From NCBI GenBank assembly GCA_029167225.1, contig JARFNK010000019.1, forward strand, positions 1 to 64,000: a stretch of DNA of 64,000 bases, read 5' to 3'. This DNA comes from Sphingobium arseniciresistens (GTDB taxonomy: Bacteria > Pseudomonadota > Alphaproteobacteria > Sphingomonadales > Sphingomonadaceae). The translations under genes were made by a program, and so were the position numbers. Every line of letters starts with the position of its first letter. Position 1 is the stretch's first letter. Below the pieces are notes generated by a model that saw nothing but the letters and a program-made list of their open reading frames with translations, was not told the origin of the DNA and searched no databases. Below, in pieces: positions 6,986 to 16,473 of this stretch.

Positions 6986-9108
6986 TGTTCATTCCCCTCG
7001 CCGCGGGCCGCCGTTCCCGGCGCATCGAGATGGTGCGCCAGACGGAATCGGGCGAATGTGGCCTCGCGGCGCTGGCGATGATCGCCAATTTTCACGGTAA
7101 CCCCATCAGCCTTCCCGAACTACGCCGACGGTTTCGCGCCTCCAGTCGTGGAAGCACGCTGGAATTTCTGATGCACATGGCCGGGGCGATCGGCTTCTCC
7201 GCAAGACCTATCAGCATCCCGCTGGAAGGTCTTGCGCACATCCACCTGCCGGCCATCCTGCATTGGAACATGAACCACTTTGTCGTCGTCGAGCGCATCC
7301 GGGCCGACAAGGCCCTCATTCATGATCCCGAGGGAATATCCGACTGGCTCCCCCTGGAGGCGGTATCCCGGCATTTTACTGGCATAGCGCTGGAATTACT
7401 GCAGGTCAGGCAATTCGATCAGGCGCAGCCGCGACCCCGCCTCGACCCCATCAAATTGCTTCAGGGCGCTTCGGGAATTCGGCGCTCGCTGGTCCAGATA
7501 CTGACCCTCAGCATATTCCTCGAACTCTATACCTTGATCTCCCCTTTTTACCTGCGATTTGCGGTCGATGTCGTGCTGCCGTCGCGCGGCCTGAATTTGA
7601 TGACCGTACTGGCGATCGGCTTCGCCCTGTTGACTGCCACCAATGCGCTGACCTCGCTGCTACGATCTCTGGTGATCGCCTTCTCCAATGCTGCGGTCGG
7701 CCACACGCTCTACGTCAATGTGGCGCGTAAGCTCCTGCGATTGCCCATCGATTGGTATGAGCGGCGGCACATTGGTGATGTGATGTCGCGCCTCCAATCG
7801 ACCGCCCCGATCAGACAATTCCTCACGGAAAACAGTATCGGTGCATTCATCGATGGGTGCCTTGGCGCGCTCAGCCTGGTGGTGATGCTGACGTACAGCT
7901 TGCAATTGTCGATGGTGGCCATCGGCTTTCTGGTGATGATTTTGATCGGGAAGATGGCGTTTCTTGCCCCAAAGCAGCGTGCCCAAGAGACAGCCATAGC
8001 GATGACCGGCCGAGAACAATCGGTAATGATGGAGACGCTCAGGGGGATAACGACCTTGCGCGTTCTGGGCGGAGAGGATGATCGGCTGCAATATTGGCAC
8101 CGCCGGCTTGCCGATTCCGTCGCGGCTAATCTGTCTGTCGCCCGGGTGAATGTGTGGCAAGATTCCGTCGGAACATCGCTGAACGCCCTCGAATCGGTCA
8201 TATCCATCTATCTTGCTATCGGGCTTGTGCTGTCTGCCGATTTCAGTCTGGGCATGGTCTTTGCCTATATGGCCTACAAGACCCAGTTCCTACGCCGCAC
8301 ATCCTCCCTGCTGGACCAGATCATCGCCTTCAGGATGTTGAGGCTGCATGTGGACCGTCTTGCCGACATCATGCTTACTGACGAGGATAAGGCATTCGAT
8401 CGTGAGGCTATATCGGCCAGGACATTATCGGGCCGGGTTGAACTGCGCGGCGTGGGTTTCCGATATGCGCCTACCGATCCCTATGTGCTGTCGGGAGTCA
8501 ACCTCGTGATCGAGCCTGGAGAGCATGTGGCGATCACCGGGCCGTCCGGCGAGGGAAAGAGTACGCTCATCAAGATCATTCTCGGCCTCATCGAACCGTC
8601 GGAGGGCGCCGTATTCGTCGATGATATCCGGCTCGAGGCGTTCGGGTTGAAACACTATCGGGCGCAAGTTGGCGCCGTCCTGCAGAATGACGGATTATTT
8701 GCCGGATCGATCGCCGAGAATATAGCGCTTTTCGATAAACTTTCGGACATGGACCGAGTTATCGCTTCCGCCAGGGCTGCGGCGTTGCACGACGACATTG
8801 CAGCAATGCCCATGGGCTATGAAACATTGGTCGGCGACATGGGCGCCGCGATCTCAGGCGGGCAGAAGCAACGACTCATACTGGCGCGCGCCCTCTACAG
8901 ACAGCCTCGCCTTCTCGTGATCGATGAAGGGACCTCGCATCTGGACGAGGACAAGGAGCGCCAGGTCAATGCGGCGATAGCGGCATTGGGCGTGACGCGA
9001 ATAGTCGTCGCGCACAGCAGGCAGACGATCTCCGCAGCGGATCGGATACTCCGCTTGTCTGATGGGAAATTGGAAGACGGACCTCATTCGGACATGGACG
9101 CAGAATAG
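6985..9108 (+). CDS. C39 peptidase-containing ABC exporter
   Basis: A 707-residue peptidase-containing ABC transporter. The N-terminal C39 domain has Gln19 and catalytic Cys25 (RQTESGECGLAAL), His98 (HWNMNHFVVV) and Asp114 (IHDPEG). A six-helix membrane domain follows. The nucleotide-binding domain has Walker A GPSGEGKST (about 519-527), signature ISGGQKQR (about 623) and Walker B LLVIDEGTSHLD. It should cut the double-glycine leader of the peptide at 4397 and export the core across the inner membrane. The start is ATG 6985, inside the upstream stop (TGATG); GTG 6982 is the alternative. A full-length HlyD adaptor is not encoded next to it. Confidence 0.93.
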   Translation: MFIPLAAGRRSRRIEMVRQTESGECGLAALAMIANFHGNPISLPELRRRFRASSRGSTLEFLMHMAGAIGFSARPISIPLEGLAHIHLPAILHWNMNHFVVVERIRADKALIHDPEGISDWLPLEAVSRHFTGIALELLQVRQFDQAQPRPRLDPIKLLQGASGIRRSLVQILTLSIFLELYTLISPFYLRFAVDVVLPSRGLNLMTVLAIGFALLTATNALTSLLRSLVIAFSNAAVGHTLYVNVARKLLRLPIDWYERRHIGDVMSRLQSTAPIRQFLTENSIGAFIDGCLGALSLVVMLTYSLQLSMVAIGFLVMILIGKMAFLAPKQRAQETAIAMTGREQSVMMETLRGITTLRVLGGEDDRLQYWHRRLADSVAANLSVARVNVWQDSVGTSLNALESVISIYLAIGLVLSADFSLGMVFAYMAYKTQFLRRTSSLLDQIIAFRMLRLHVDRLADIMLTDEDKAFDREAISARTLSGRVELRGVGFRYAPTDPYVLSGVNLVIEPGEHVAITGPSGEGKSTLIKIILGLIEPSEGAVFVDDIRLEAFGLKHYRAQVGAVLQNDGLFAGSIAENIALFDKLSDMDRVIASARAAALHDDIAAMPMGYETLVGDMGAAISGGQKQRLILARALYRQPRLLVIDEGTSHLDEDKERQVNAAIAALGVTRIVVAHSRQTISAADRILRLSDGKLEDGPHSDMDAE

Positions 9109-9365
9109 CTGCGTCCACTCCCGGCGAGATCTGGGGACGCATATACGAGGATTTCCGCTTCTTCTTCACCGCGGCTGCCCGTCCGGACTTGAACCCGCCT
9201 ACATCTCCAGCCCGAAGCACAAATCGTAGCGGAGTGAGAGAGCAAAGAATGAAGGGGAGGGATCTGGACGGATTTCTCTCGTGAAGTCGGGCCACCATAC
9301 TGATTGGCGGCCGGTTTAATGCTCAACGGATTTGTGCTATTTTGCCCTATGGAAAGGCTCTCCAA

Positions 9366-9767
9366 ATGCAGGATGTTCATCAGCTCGACCCGACGCCAGA
9401 GGAAACCTCCTCGCCAACGCCGTCTCCGCACGCTGCCGACTGGTTTTGGCGTCCATGGTATGCAAAGCTCATCTGGGCGCTGACGCTGCTCTACTGGATC
9501 GGTCTCGAGCTGATGATCGCTATCCCCTACGACCAGCTCAATATCTACCTGGCCAACACGATGGTGCTGCTGATCTTCGTCTTCAATCCGATCACGGTGA
9601 TCGCGGTCCTGGGGTATGGCTTTCTGAAGGCCAAAGTTGCATGCGGGGAATGGGTGATCACACCGGGACCACCCTCGCAAAGGCCAATTGGCGATCCTTA
9701 TACCGATCCAGCTGACGCCCGTTCCGGGATCCGGCATCTCAGGCACATCGGGGCGATAAAGGACTGA
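9366..9767 (+). CDS. small membrane protein at the tra operon end
   Basis: A 133-residue protein with two likely membrane helices (YAKLIWALTLLYWIGLELMI and LANTMVLLIFVFNPITVIAV) between polar, Pro-rich ends. GGAAAGG precedes the ATG at 9366. It converges on traG, with the stops 2 bases apart. Its position next to the transfer genes hints at an accessory role such as entry exclusion or surface function, but no family was recognised. It is unrelated in sequence to the RiPP exporter upstream. Confidence 0.55.
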   Translation: MQDVHQLDPTPEETSSPTPSPHAADWFWRPWYAKLIWALTLLYWIGLELMIAIPYDQLNIYLANTMVLLIFVFNPITVIAVLGYGFLKAKVACGEWVITPGPPSQRPIGDPYTDPADARSGIRHLRHIGAIKD

Positions 9768-9769
9768 CA

Positions 9770-12700
9770 TCATCGGTCCCGCCGCTCTTTGAAGCTGGGA
9801 TCGCCATCAGACATGCCATTGTCGCGATCAAACAACAGCCGCCCGGAACTCAAAATCGAGGACTGCTCCATCGAGATGACGGGCCCTGTAACATCGAATG
9901 TGCCACGCCCCGCGTCAGCTTGTCTCAGGTAACGGTTCCGCAGCCCTTCGTTACCTAGCACGCGTTCGCTGAGTTCATGCGCAAAGGCCTCCTCCGGACG
10001 ACCGGAACGAGCGGCTGCTCTTTCTGCTGAAGCAATCGCCTCGCGAACATCGTGATTTACGATATCTATTGAGGATTGGGCTGCAACGCCCGCTATCCCT
10101 CGATCAGAAAAGTCCACGCTTACCTTTCCGGTTATCGACCCAACAGCGCTGTCCTTTGCGCTTTCTTTTGCTTTATTTTCCTTGCCCCCCGATCCAACAC
10201 CGCGCGATACCGAAGCTGTGAGATCACCGGCAATGCTCTGACTATCCTGCGTTTGATGCTCCGCCGACCGCGAAAGCGACCGCTGCCATCCGGTCTGAAC
10301 CATGATCGCCGTCACATCGCGCTCGAGCGTATCGGCGACCTGCGGCTTGAGCCGCCAGTTGCCGCGCCGGTCCATTTCGAAGCCGCCGCGCAGCCAGCTG
10401 GCCATGGCGGCCTGGCCCTCGGCGCCGTTGCCCAGGAAATGCTCGATCGTATCGGGGCCCGCCTGCTTGCCGGCTTCGAACCGCGTGCTGGTGTCGTTGC
10501 GAGCCGACTGGCTGAACCCCGTGCTGCTGGAAACGAGCAAATCATTGTGCGCGAAGCTGAGCCGCGCGTGCCCCCCATTGGCGATCGCGCCGAGCTGGCC
10601 CTCGTTGATGAGGCCGCCGCGCCACATCTGCGCCGCAAGCTCCGGTGTCAGGTTGAGGCTGACATCGCCGTTCTGGCTCATCGCGATCTGTCGCTTGGAC
10701 ATTTCGACGCCATGCTCGCGCAGAAGCGCCTGCGTACGGGTGAGACGCTCCTTGTCGACGATCCCTGTCAGCCGCTCGTTGCGGGCGCGATCGGCGATGC
10801 CTTCCGCGCCGCCTTCGGCCATATCGACCTGGTTCCCGGTCGTTCCGGCGAGCGCGCGGATAAAGGAATCGAGCCGCGCGGCCTCACGAACCGATACGCC
10901 CGCCGCCGCCGCGCCTTCGGCAAAGCCGGCATTGTCCGCCTGTCGGCGCTGTTCGCCGATTTGCGCATGGCTGCGCACGCCGTCCGGACCGATCTCCCGC
11001 TGGGCGTCGAGCTTGCCCGAACGTTCTGCGAAATCATAGCCGGCAGACCCCCTCGTGCGCCCATAGACGCTCGTACCCTCCCGTGCCGCCTCGGCACTCG
11101 CGCCATCGGCCGTGCCGACCTGAACCGCGGCATTGTAGCTTTCCAGTGCGCGCAGCACCTGTGCCTCATTGCGCCCGGTCGAGCGCGACAGCTGGCTGAT
11201 CGCTGTCGATCGCGCCTCGCCCGACAGCGCATTGATGAACCCGATACGCCGGCTGGTCTCGGTAGCGGAAAGCCCGAGCATCGCGGCCGCCTGCCGCTGC
11301 CCCTGATTCCCGCCGGTCCGATGCGCCTCCTCGGTCGCGACATTGCCACGCTCGACAGCGGCAACCCTGTCGCCGGCATAGTCGCGCCGACCTTCCATCG
11401 CGCCCACCTGCGTCTGCGCCGCAGTCAGGTCGTTGCGCAGCATCTGCTCCTGATCGAAGGCATTGGCCGTCAGCTTGGCGAAGGTCGGATCAGCGCTTGC
11501 CTGCCCGATCACGGTAGACGCTTTGAGCGCGGCGTCCCTGGCATCATAGCCATTGCGCTCGAAATGCCGCTGCGCGCCCGATTGCATCATGTCATAGGCG
11601 CGCTGGTCGCCGAACGCCTTCCACTGCACCATGTTCTGCGCGAAGGCGGCAAAGGCCCGCTCACCGGGTTGCCCTTCCCCGAAATAGCTCGTGCCGAGTT
11701 TACGCAGTGAATCGCCTTGCGCGAAACCATGGATCGCTGTCGTTGCCGCGTTGCTGCGTATCGCGCGCGCGGTGGCGGGATCGCTCAGATCCCGTCCGAC
11801 AAGGACAGGGGATAGCCCGCCCAGTTCCCGCGCGGCATCGGTCCGCCCCAAGCCGAACGCCGCAGTTCCCGCCGCGCCGCCGCCGTGCTCGCCCATGACG
11901 GTTCCGGCCGCCCCAAACGCCCGGTCCAGGCCAAAGCTGCTGCGCTCGCCGAAATCGCCAAACCCTGACGAAGCCGAACGTCGCGCCTGGGTGCCGCCGG
12001 CCGAGGCCTGCGCCTCCAGCGCGGATGCATAGCCCTCGCTGGTGCCCACCGTCGCGGCCGCCATGCTGCCCTGGCCCTGCACACCGAGCATACCGGACGT
12101 GAAAGCGGTGAACATGTTGCCGGAGAAGCGGAACACCGTGAAAACGAACGCGCCGGCAAGGCCTGCCGCGGCAGTCCGGAACGACCCGAAGATGGCAAGC
12201 GCCTTCATCGCCGCCGAGGGCGCGAGGATCCAGCTGTCGGCCGCGACGTTGGTCGCGCGCAATTCGGCGAGCACATCCATCGCCCGGCCAAGGGTAAGCT
12301 GGTAGATGCCGGCATCGATGACGCCCCAGAGCGCCACGAACACGAAGAGGCCCAGCGCAAAGCTGGCAACCCTGAGGTTGATCGGCGTCAGGATGAAGAG
12401 CAGCGCGATCGGCATCATCATGAGCATGATCGCGAACACCGAGGCGCGGATCGTCGGCATCCACTCATTGGCGGTCGAGAGCGTGGCGAGCCCGTTTGAC
12501 TCGATCGCCCGGTTAGCCATCACCCGCGCGGTCGCTGCCGGGGAATCCTCGAACAGGACGTCGCCAACGGTCTGGCCCAGCAGCACGTTGGTCAGGAACT
12601 TCTGCCGGCTCATCGATTGTCCGAGCATCATGTCGCCCAATCCGTCGATTTGCTGGCGGCAGCGATCACGCTGGGTCGCCTGGGTCACGTCGAAGCCGGT

Positions 12701-13513
12701 ACGGGCACAGACCTGGTCGCTATAGGCGTCGAACAACGTGCTGTCAGCCAGCCGATCCGCAATATAGCCCCAGGCCGCATCGCAGCTCATCGTCGTCCCG
12801 GCCTTGTCACTTGCCGTATAGACCGTCGAAAATGTCGCCGGGCCGGCCATCGCCGCGAACGAGGCGGGAAGATCGGTCGAGGTCCGGAAGAGCTGATCGT
12901 CATCGACGCCATAGGCCGGCGAAACACGCGCCACCGGATAGCATTGCCGCACATAGTCTTTCACCGTCGCATCAAGGAACGTGTCGACGATCGGACTGCG
13001 TGGGGACACCGCGTTCAGAAACAGATCGAACGCATGACCGCCGGCGCCGAACTCGAGCTTCGCATTGGGATCAGTGGTATTGTCGTCGATGGTCTCGGCA
13101 AGCGCCCGTTCCATGAGGTTGGTGACGCCCGCGACCAGCACGATGAGATTGGGCACGTCGCCGACCGGCTGATAGGCGTTGCGCACGCGGTCGTAGATGT
13201 GGATCGTCCCGGTAGTGGCGATCATTCCGGCGAACAGGCCGATGCCGATCAGCATCTGAAAGCCGAAGGCGACAAGACCCATGCCGGAACCCTTGATGCT
13301 CGCCAGCACCGCGCCCAGAGCAATACCGGCCACCGCGATGATGACGACCAGCGTCTCATAGCGCGGGTCGCTGAAGATCATGGCGACGAGGTGGAAGGCA
13401 TCGACCGTTTCGGAAAAACCGTCCCAGGTGTGATAGCTGGCATCGATCGCCAGCGCGGGCGTGGCGCCCAGAAAGCCGAGGAGCGTGAGAAGAAGGCGGA
13501 TGAAGCGGCGCAT
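9770..13513 (-). CDS. traG: mating pair stabilisation / pilus assembly protein TraG
   Basis: About 1247 residues. The N-terminal half matches F-type TraG: a signal or anchor helix ending ATPALA, the opening YHTWDGFSETVDAFHLVAMIF, helices near residues 55-110 and a second helix group near 360-460 (FAIMLMMMPIALLFILTPIN). The long C-terminal part is polar, Ala/Gly-rich and periplasmic in F. TraG works in pilus assembly, mating pair stabilisation and entry exclusion at the inner membrane. The ATG at 13513 has GAGGAT six bases upstream and was preferred to GTG 13525, which overlaps the traH stop. It is the last gene of the minus-strand operon. Confidence 0.9.
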   Translation of the reverse strand: MRRFIRLLLTLLGFLGATPALAIDASYHTWDGFSETVDAFHLVAMIFSDPRYETLVVIIAVAGIALGAVLASIKGSGMGLVAFGFQMLIGIGLFAGMIATTGTIHIYDRVRNAYQPVGDVPNLIVLVAGVTNLMERALAETIDDNTTDPNAKLEFGAGGHAFDLFLNAVSPRSPIVDTFLDATVKDYVRQCYPVARVSPAYGVDDDQLFRTSTDLPASFAAMAGPATFSTVYTASDKAGTTMSCDAAWGYIADRLADSTLFDAYSDQVCARTGFDVTQATQRDRCRQQIDGLGDMMLGQSMSRQKFLTNVLLGQTVGDVLFEDSPAATARVMANRAIESNGLATLSTANEWMPTIRASVFAIMLMMMPIALLFILTPINLRVASFALGLFVFVALWGVIDAGIYQLTLGRAMDVLAELRATNVAADSWILAPSAAMKALAIFGSFRTAAAGLAGAFVFTVFRFSGNMFTAFTSGMLGVQGQGSMAAATVGTSEGYASALEAQASAGGTQARRSASSGFGDFGERSSFGLDRAFGAAGTVMGEHGGGAAGTAAFGLGRTDAARELGGLSPVLVGRDLSDPATARAIRSNAATTAIHGFAQGDSLRKLGTSYFGEGQPGERAFAAFAQNMVQWKAFGDQRAYDMMQSGAQRHFERNGYDARDAALKASTVIGQASADPTFAKLTANAFDQEQMLRNDLTAAQTQVGAMEGRRDYAGDRVAAVERGNVATEEAHRTGGNQGQRQAAAMLGLSATETSRRIGFINALSGEARSTAISQLSRSTGRNEAQVLRALESYNAAVQVGTADGASAEAAREGTSVYGRTRGSAGYDFAERSGKLDAQREIGPDGVRSHAQIGEQRRQADNAGFAEGAAAAGVSVREAARLDSFIRALAGTTGNQVDMAEGGAEGIADRARNERLTGIVDKERLTRTQALLREHGVEMSKRQIAMSQNGDVSLNLTPELAAQMWRGGLINEGQLGAIANGGHARLSFAHNDLLVSSSTGFSQSARNDTSTRFEAGKQAGPDTIEHFLGNGAEGQAAMASWLRGGFEMDRRGNWRLKPQVADTLERDVTAIMVQTGWQRSLSRSAEHQTQDSQSIAGDLTASVSRGVGSGGKENKAKESAKDSAVGSITGKVSVDFSDRGIAGVAAQSSIDIVNHDVREAIASAERAAARSGRPEEAFAHELSERVLGNEGLRNRYLRQADAGRGTFDVTGPVISMEQSSILSSGRLLFDRDNGMSDGDPSFKERRDR

Positions 13514-13521
13514 GACGATCC

Positions 13522-14946
13522 TCACCGGTTGCGATTGGCATTGGCGCCCGCAGCGTCGCGGGCATCACGATCGCGCTGGCGTACGACGCCGGCATAGCTC
13601 GCCGACAGGTTCGCCTGGCTCATCGCCGCCATGTAGGACTGGCGCATCTGCGCACGCTGACGCAGGACCTCGTCGCGCAGCTCGCGCAATTGCTCGATGC
13701 CCTTGGTCAGAATGCGGGTCTGGCAAATGTTGCTGTTCTCGGCATCGGCGGCGCCTGCGGTGGTCGCACCGCGCTCCGCATTCTGCAGCGCGAAGTCGAT
13801 CGACCGGGTCAGATCATTGAGCATCTGATAGGCGAGGGTGAGCGCGACCAGTTCGTCGGTATCGGCGATGACGCTGTCGGTCAGCCCTTGCCGCACGCCC
13901 CATTCGAGCAGGCGATAGACCGGCAGGGTCCGTACATTGGCGACGAACTGCTTTTCTTCGGTGGTGAGCGCTGACCGGGTACGGATCTTGGCCGCGACCG
14001 TCTCCATCCTTTCCCGCGCCAGAACCAGTGCGCCGCGTCCAGCGCCGTTCACCGAGCAATCCGCGGCGGTAGCGGGAATGTTGAGCGCACGGGTCGGAAC
14101 GCGGCCTGTCAGGAAATCGTCGGCGCTTTCGGTATCCTGGTGCGGGCAGGCGGGGATGGCCGAGAAGATCGGCACCTTGTCGTTCGCATCCCAGCGCATG
14201 TAGACGTCACCGACCCGGGCTCGCATGACGCCCGCCCAATCCGAAGCGCCAACCCGTGAGGCGGCATGCGCGAGTAGCGAGCCGGTCTTGAAGATGTCCG
14301 TGACCTCGGCCGGGCAATTGGCGAGCGCGTCTTTCAGATCCTCGGTCGGATTGCCCTTGTTGGCCTGGATCTTCTCGCGGCTCTGTTGCCAGCTGTTGGC
14401 ATAGCCTTCGCGGATCGACTTGTAGCCGGTCATCTCCTCGACGATGCCGGACATGTTGTCGTCGCCCTTGGCGATCTGGACCATGCGGTTGGCGAGGCGG
14501 CAGTCATTCACCTGGATCGAGTTCAGGTAATTGGTCGCCGCCTCCATCTTCGAGAGAATATTTCCCATTTTCTCGTCCAGCGTTTCGAGAAGATACTGGA
14601 AGGCGACCGCCGGTGCGGCCTGGAGGATCGTCTCCAGCTTCTGGACGAGATAGTCGGGATCGAGAAACGACATGCCGCCCAGAAACATGTCGATGCCGCC
14701 GCAGCCCGCCTTCACCTTGGGCAGGGTGAGGCTCATCAGATAATCGTCATGAACGTCGACCCGGCCCGACATGCCGCCCGCCGTCACATAGCCGCGGGTC
14801 TGGTCCTCGAAACTGCCGGGCGAAGTATAGGTGACATTATCGAACCAACTCTCGGCCCAGCTTTGCGCATGGGCCGGAACCGCCTGGCCGCACGAGGCGG
14901 CGATCAGGCAAAAAGCAAGAGTCGAACGGCGAAGATAATGTCCCAT
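13522..14946 (-). CDS. traH: conjugal transfer protein TraH
   Basis: A 474-residue protein with a signal peptide ending AVPAHAQ. TraH features include the early FDNVTYTSPGSFEDQTRGYV and GGMSGRVDV segments, the GCGGIDMFLGGMSFLDPDYL motif and a coiled-coil-prone C-terminus. In F-type systems TraH is a periplasmic or outer-membrane-associated protein needed for pilus assembly with TraF, TraW, TraU and TrbC. AGGAAG precedes the ATG. A 46-base gap separates it from the thioredoxin-like gene upstream. Confidence 0.92.
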   Translation of the reverse strand: MGHYLRRSTLAFCLIAASCGQAVPAHAQSWAESWFDNVTYTSPGSFEDQTRGYVTAGGMSGRVDVHDDYLMSLTLPKVKAGCGGIDMFLGGMSFLDPDYLVQKLETILQAAPAVAFQYLLETLDEKMGNILSKMEAATNYLNSIQVNDCRLANRMVQIAKGDDNMSGIVEEMTGYKSIREGYANSWQQSREKIQANKGNPTEDLKDALANCPAEVTDIFKTGSLLAHAASRVGASDWAGVMRARVGDVYMRWDANDKVPIFSAIPACPHQDTESADDFLTGRVPTRALNIPATAADCSVNGAGRGALVLARERMETVAAKIRTRSALTTEEKQFVANVRTLPVYRLLEWGVRQGLTDSVIADTDELVALTLAYQMLNDLTRSIDFALQNAERGATTAGAADAENSNICQTRILTKGIEQLRELRDEVLRQRAQMRQSYMAAMSQANLSASYAGVVRQRDRDARDAAGANANRNR

Positions 14947-14992
14947 GGCAGGCTTCCTGGTGAGGAGGAAGGGTGACGCCGCCCCGCCATGA

Positions 14993-15595
14993 TCAGCGTC
15001 CCTTCGGGCTGGAGGAGGCCGGCGCCCTCACGCCGACGATCCCGGTGAATTTCGACATGGCGCGAACGCCGACGGCGGCCCGGGCGCCGGTGAGCATCCG
15101 GGCGGCAAGCCAGGCATTGCGCGCGATATTGGCTTCGTGATCGGTGCCGATCGCGATGGGCACCATGCGGTTCGGATCGGTGACGGGGCGGACCCAGGCG
15201 ACCGGGTTTCCGACCCAGGGAAGACCAAGGCGTCCCGACCGCAGCATCGCCTCCTGGGGGCCGATCGTCCGAACCTGCCAGCCATACCGCGCGCGGAATG
15301 CCTGGAGCTTTGCCCAGAGGTCACCGCAGGGCAGGCAAGCCGGGGCGGTGCTGATCTCGATCACGTAAAGCGAAGCCTGACTGCGCAGCATGATCTGGAA
15401 GTCGGGAGGAAAATCGCGGGTGACCGGTACGCGCGAAAGCCACAGGCGCATGTCGGCGGCTGTCGCTACCGGATGAACGGCCGCTCGCATCGCGACCCCC
15501 CGGCTCACAGGCTGCGCATTGACGATTGCCGGCATTGCCAGCCAGGCCAGGGTCACAAGGGCAGTCGTGAGCCGGACTCGCCCGTGGCGGCTCAC
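14993..15595 (-). CDS. thioredoxin-like conjugation protein, TrbB-like
   Basis: A 200-residue protein starting at GTG 15595, overlapping the traF stop (GTGA). It has a signal peptide (LTTALVTLAWLAMPAIVNAQ) and a thioredoxin-like domain with a CxxC pair, C87-LP-C90 (TAPACLPCGDLW). In F-type operons TrbB is a periplasmic disulfide isomerase beside traF and traH, and position and fold agree. Sequence likeness to TrbB itself is limited, so the symbol is withheld. It probably helps oxidative folding of the Cys-rich TraN, TraU and TraH. The open frame extends further upstream inside traF but has no better start. Confidence 0.7.
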   Translation of the reverse strand: MSRHGRVRLTTALVTLAWLAMPAIVNAQPVSRGVAMRAAVHPVATAADMRLWLSRVPVTRDFPPDFQIMLRSQASLYVIEISTAPACLPCGDLWAKLQAFRARYGWQVRTIGPQEAMLRSGRLGLPWVGNPVAWVRPVTDPNRMVPIAIGTDHEANIARNAWLAARMLTGARAAVGVRAMSKFTGIVGVRAPASSSPKGR

Positions 15596-16473
15596 GGCCT
15601 GCGCTCCCTTGCATCGATGAGGTCGCCGCCCAGGACGCGCGGATCGGTCGATGAGACCGGCCCATTGGCCAGCGCATCGAAGAACCCGTCTTCCTCGCCC
15701 GCGCCGGTCAGCCACTGCTCGGGCCGGATGTCGCCGCTCAGCAACCTGACCGCCTGATAGGCCATCTGCGCGATGTTTGGGTAGGTCTCAACTCCGGCGG
15801 CGATCACCATGCGCTGGGCACTATTCCGCCGAATGACCATGGTGGTGGGAGTCACCTCTACCCCGAACCGCTGCCCCAGTTCCGGCTTGCGGTCGAGGTC
15901 CATGAGGCTGACCTGCCAGCCCATTTCGTCCTGAAAGCGCTGCACTATGGGCCACTGTACCTTGCAGTAGCCGCAGGACGTGCGAGCGAACATGACCAGC
16001 GCGAACTCTCCGGCGTGCGCGCGCAGATATTGGCGGCGGACCTGATCCTTCCGGGCGCCAAGCGCATCGCGGGCCTCGCCGACCAGAGGATTGGCCGCCC
16101 GGGCATTGAGCTCGGGATGGGTGAGCATGGCAAGCTGGGTGACGCCGGCGAAAGCACGAGCCTTGCGCCGCGCAAAATCCTGCAGACGCCAGAAATCGGC
16201 GACCGCGTCGATCGTCAGCACGGTCGCAGCATAGTCGCGCTGCTGCTCGATCAGGTTGCGGATTTTCGGCGGCGTCCAGGTCGCCAGTTCGGCCATTGGT
16301 GGGATCAGCGGCTTTACCAGCGCGTCAGGATCAGGCTTTTCCTCTTCGGGCCTGAGCGGTGCTTGATACCACCAATAGCCGCGCGCTTGTCGCTGCGCGA
16401 CATCCGTGGATTGGGCGGCCGCCGATCCTGCCAAAAATAGGATCGCGCCAGCGATCGCTGCGCACCGCTTCAC
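15592..16473 (-). CDS. traF: conjugal transfer protein TraF (thioredoxin fold)
   Basis: A 293-residue protein with a signal peptide (AIAGAILFLAGSAAAQ), then the TraF hallmark RGYWWYQAPL and a C-terminal thioredoxin domain with C167-GY-C170 (ARTSCGYCKVQ) and the cis-Pro loop VTPTTMVI. F plasmid TraF lacks the CxxC, but many relatives keep it, as here. It is periplasmic and needed for pilus assembly. The start is GTG 16473, overlapping the S26 peptidase stop, with GGAG upstream. Confidence 0.9.
   Translation of the reverse strand: MKRCAAIAGAILFLAGSAAAQSTDVAQRQARGYWWYQAPLRPEEEKPDPDALVKPLIPPMAELATWTPPKIRNLIEQQRDYAATVLTIDAVADFWRLQDFARRKARAFAGVTQLAMLTHPELNARAANPLVGEARDALGARKDQVRRQYLRAHAGEFALVMFARTSCGYCKVQWPIVQRFQDEMGWQVSLMDLDRKPELGQRFGVEVTPTTMVIRRNSAQRMVIAAGVETYPNIAQMAYQAVRLLSGDIRPEQWLTGAGEEDGFFDALANGPVSSTDPRVLGGDLIDARERRP

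Noticed and set aside
9180-9240. tRNA-like piece on the minus strand (GGTTCAAGTCC-like T loop)
   Set aside because: The flanking bases do not form a proper T stem, and no anticodon arm or acceptor stem could be built. It is not called as a tRNA or attachment site.
10076-11710. 544-codon open frame on the plus strand inside traG
   Set aside because: It is antisense to a well-supported TraG gene in high-GC DNA, where long shadow frames are common; composition is Arg-rich and no domain is seen.
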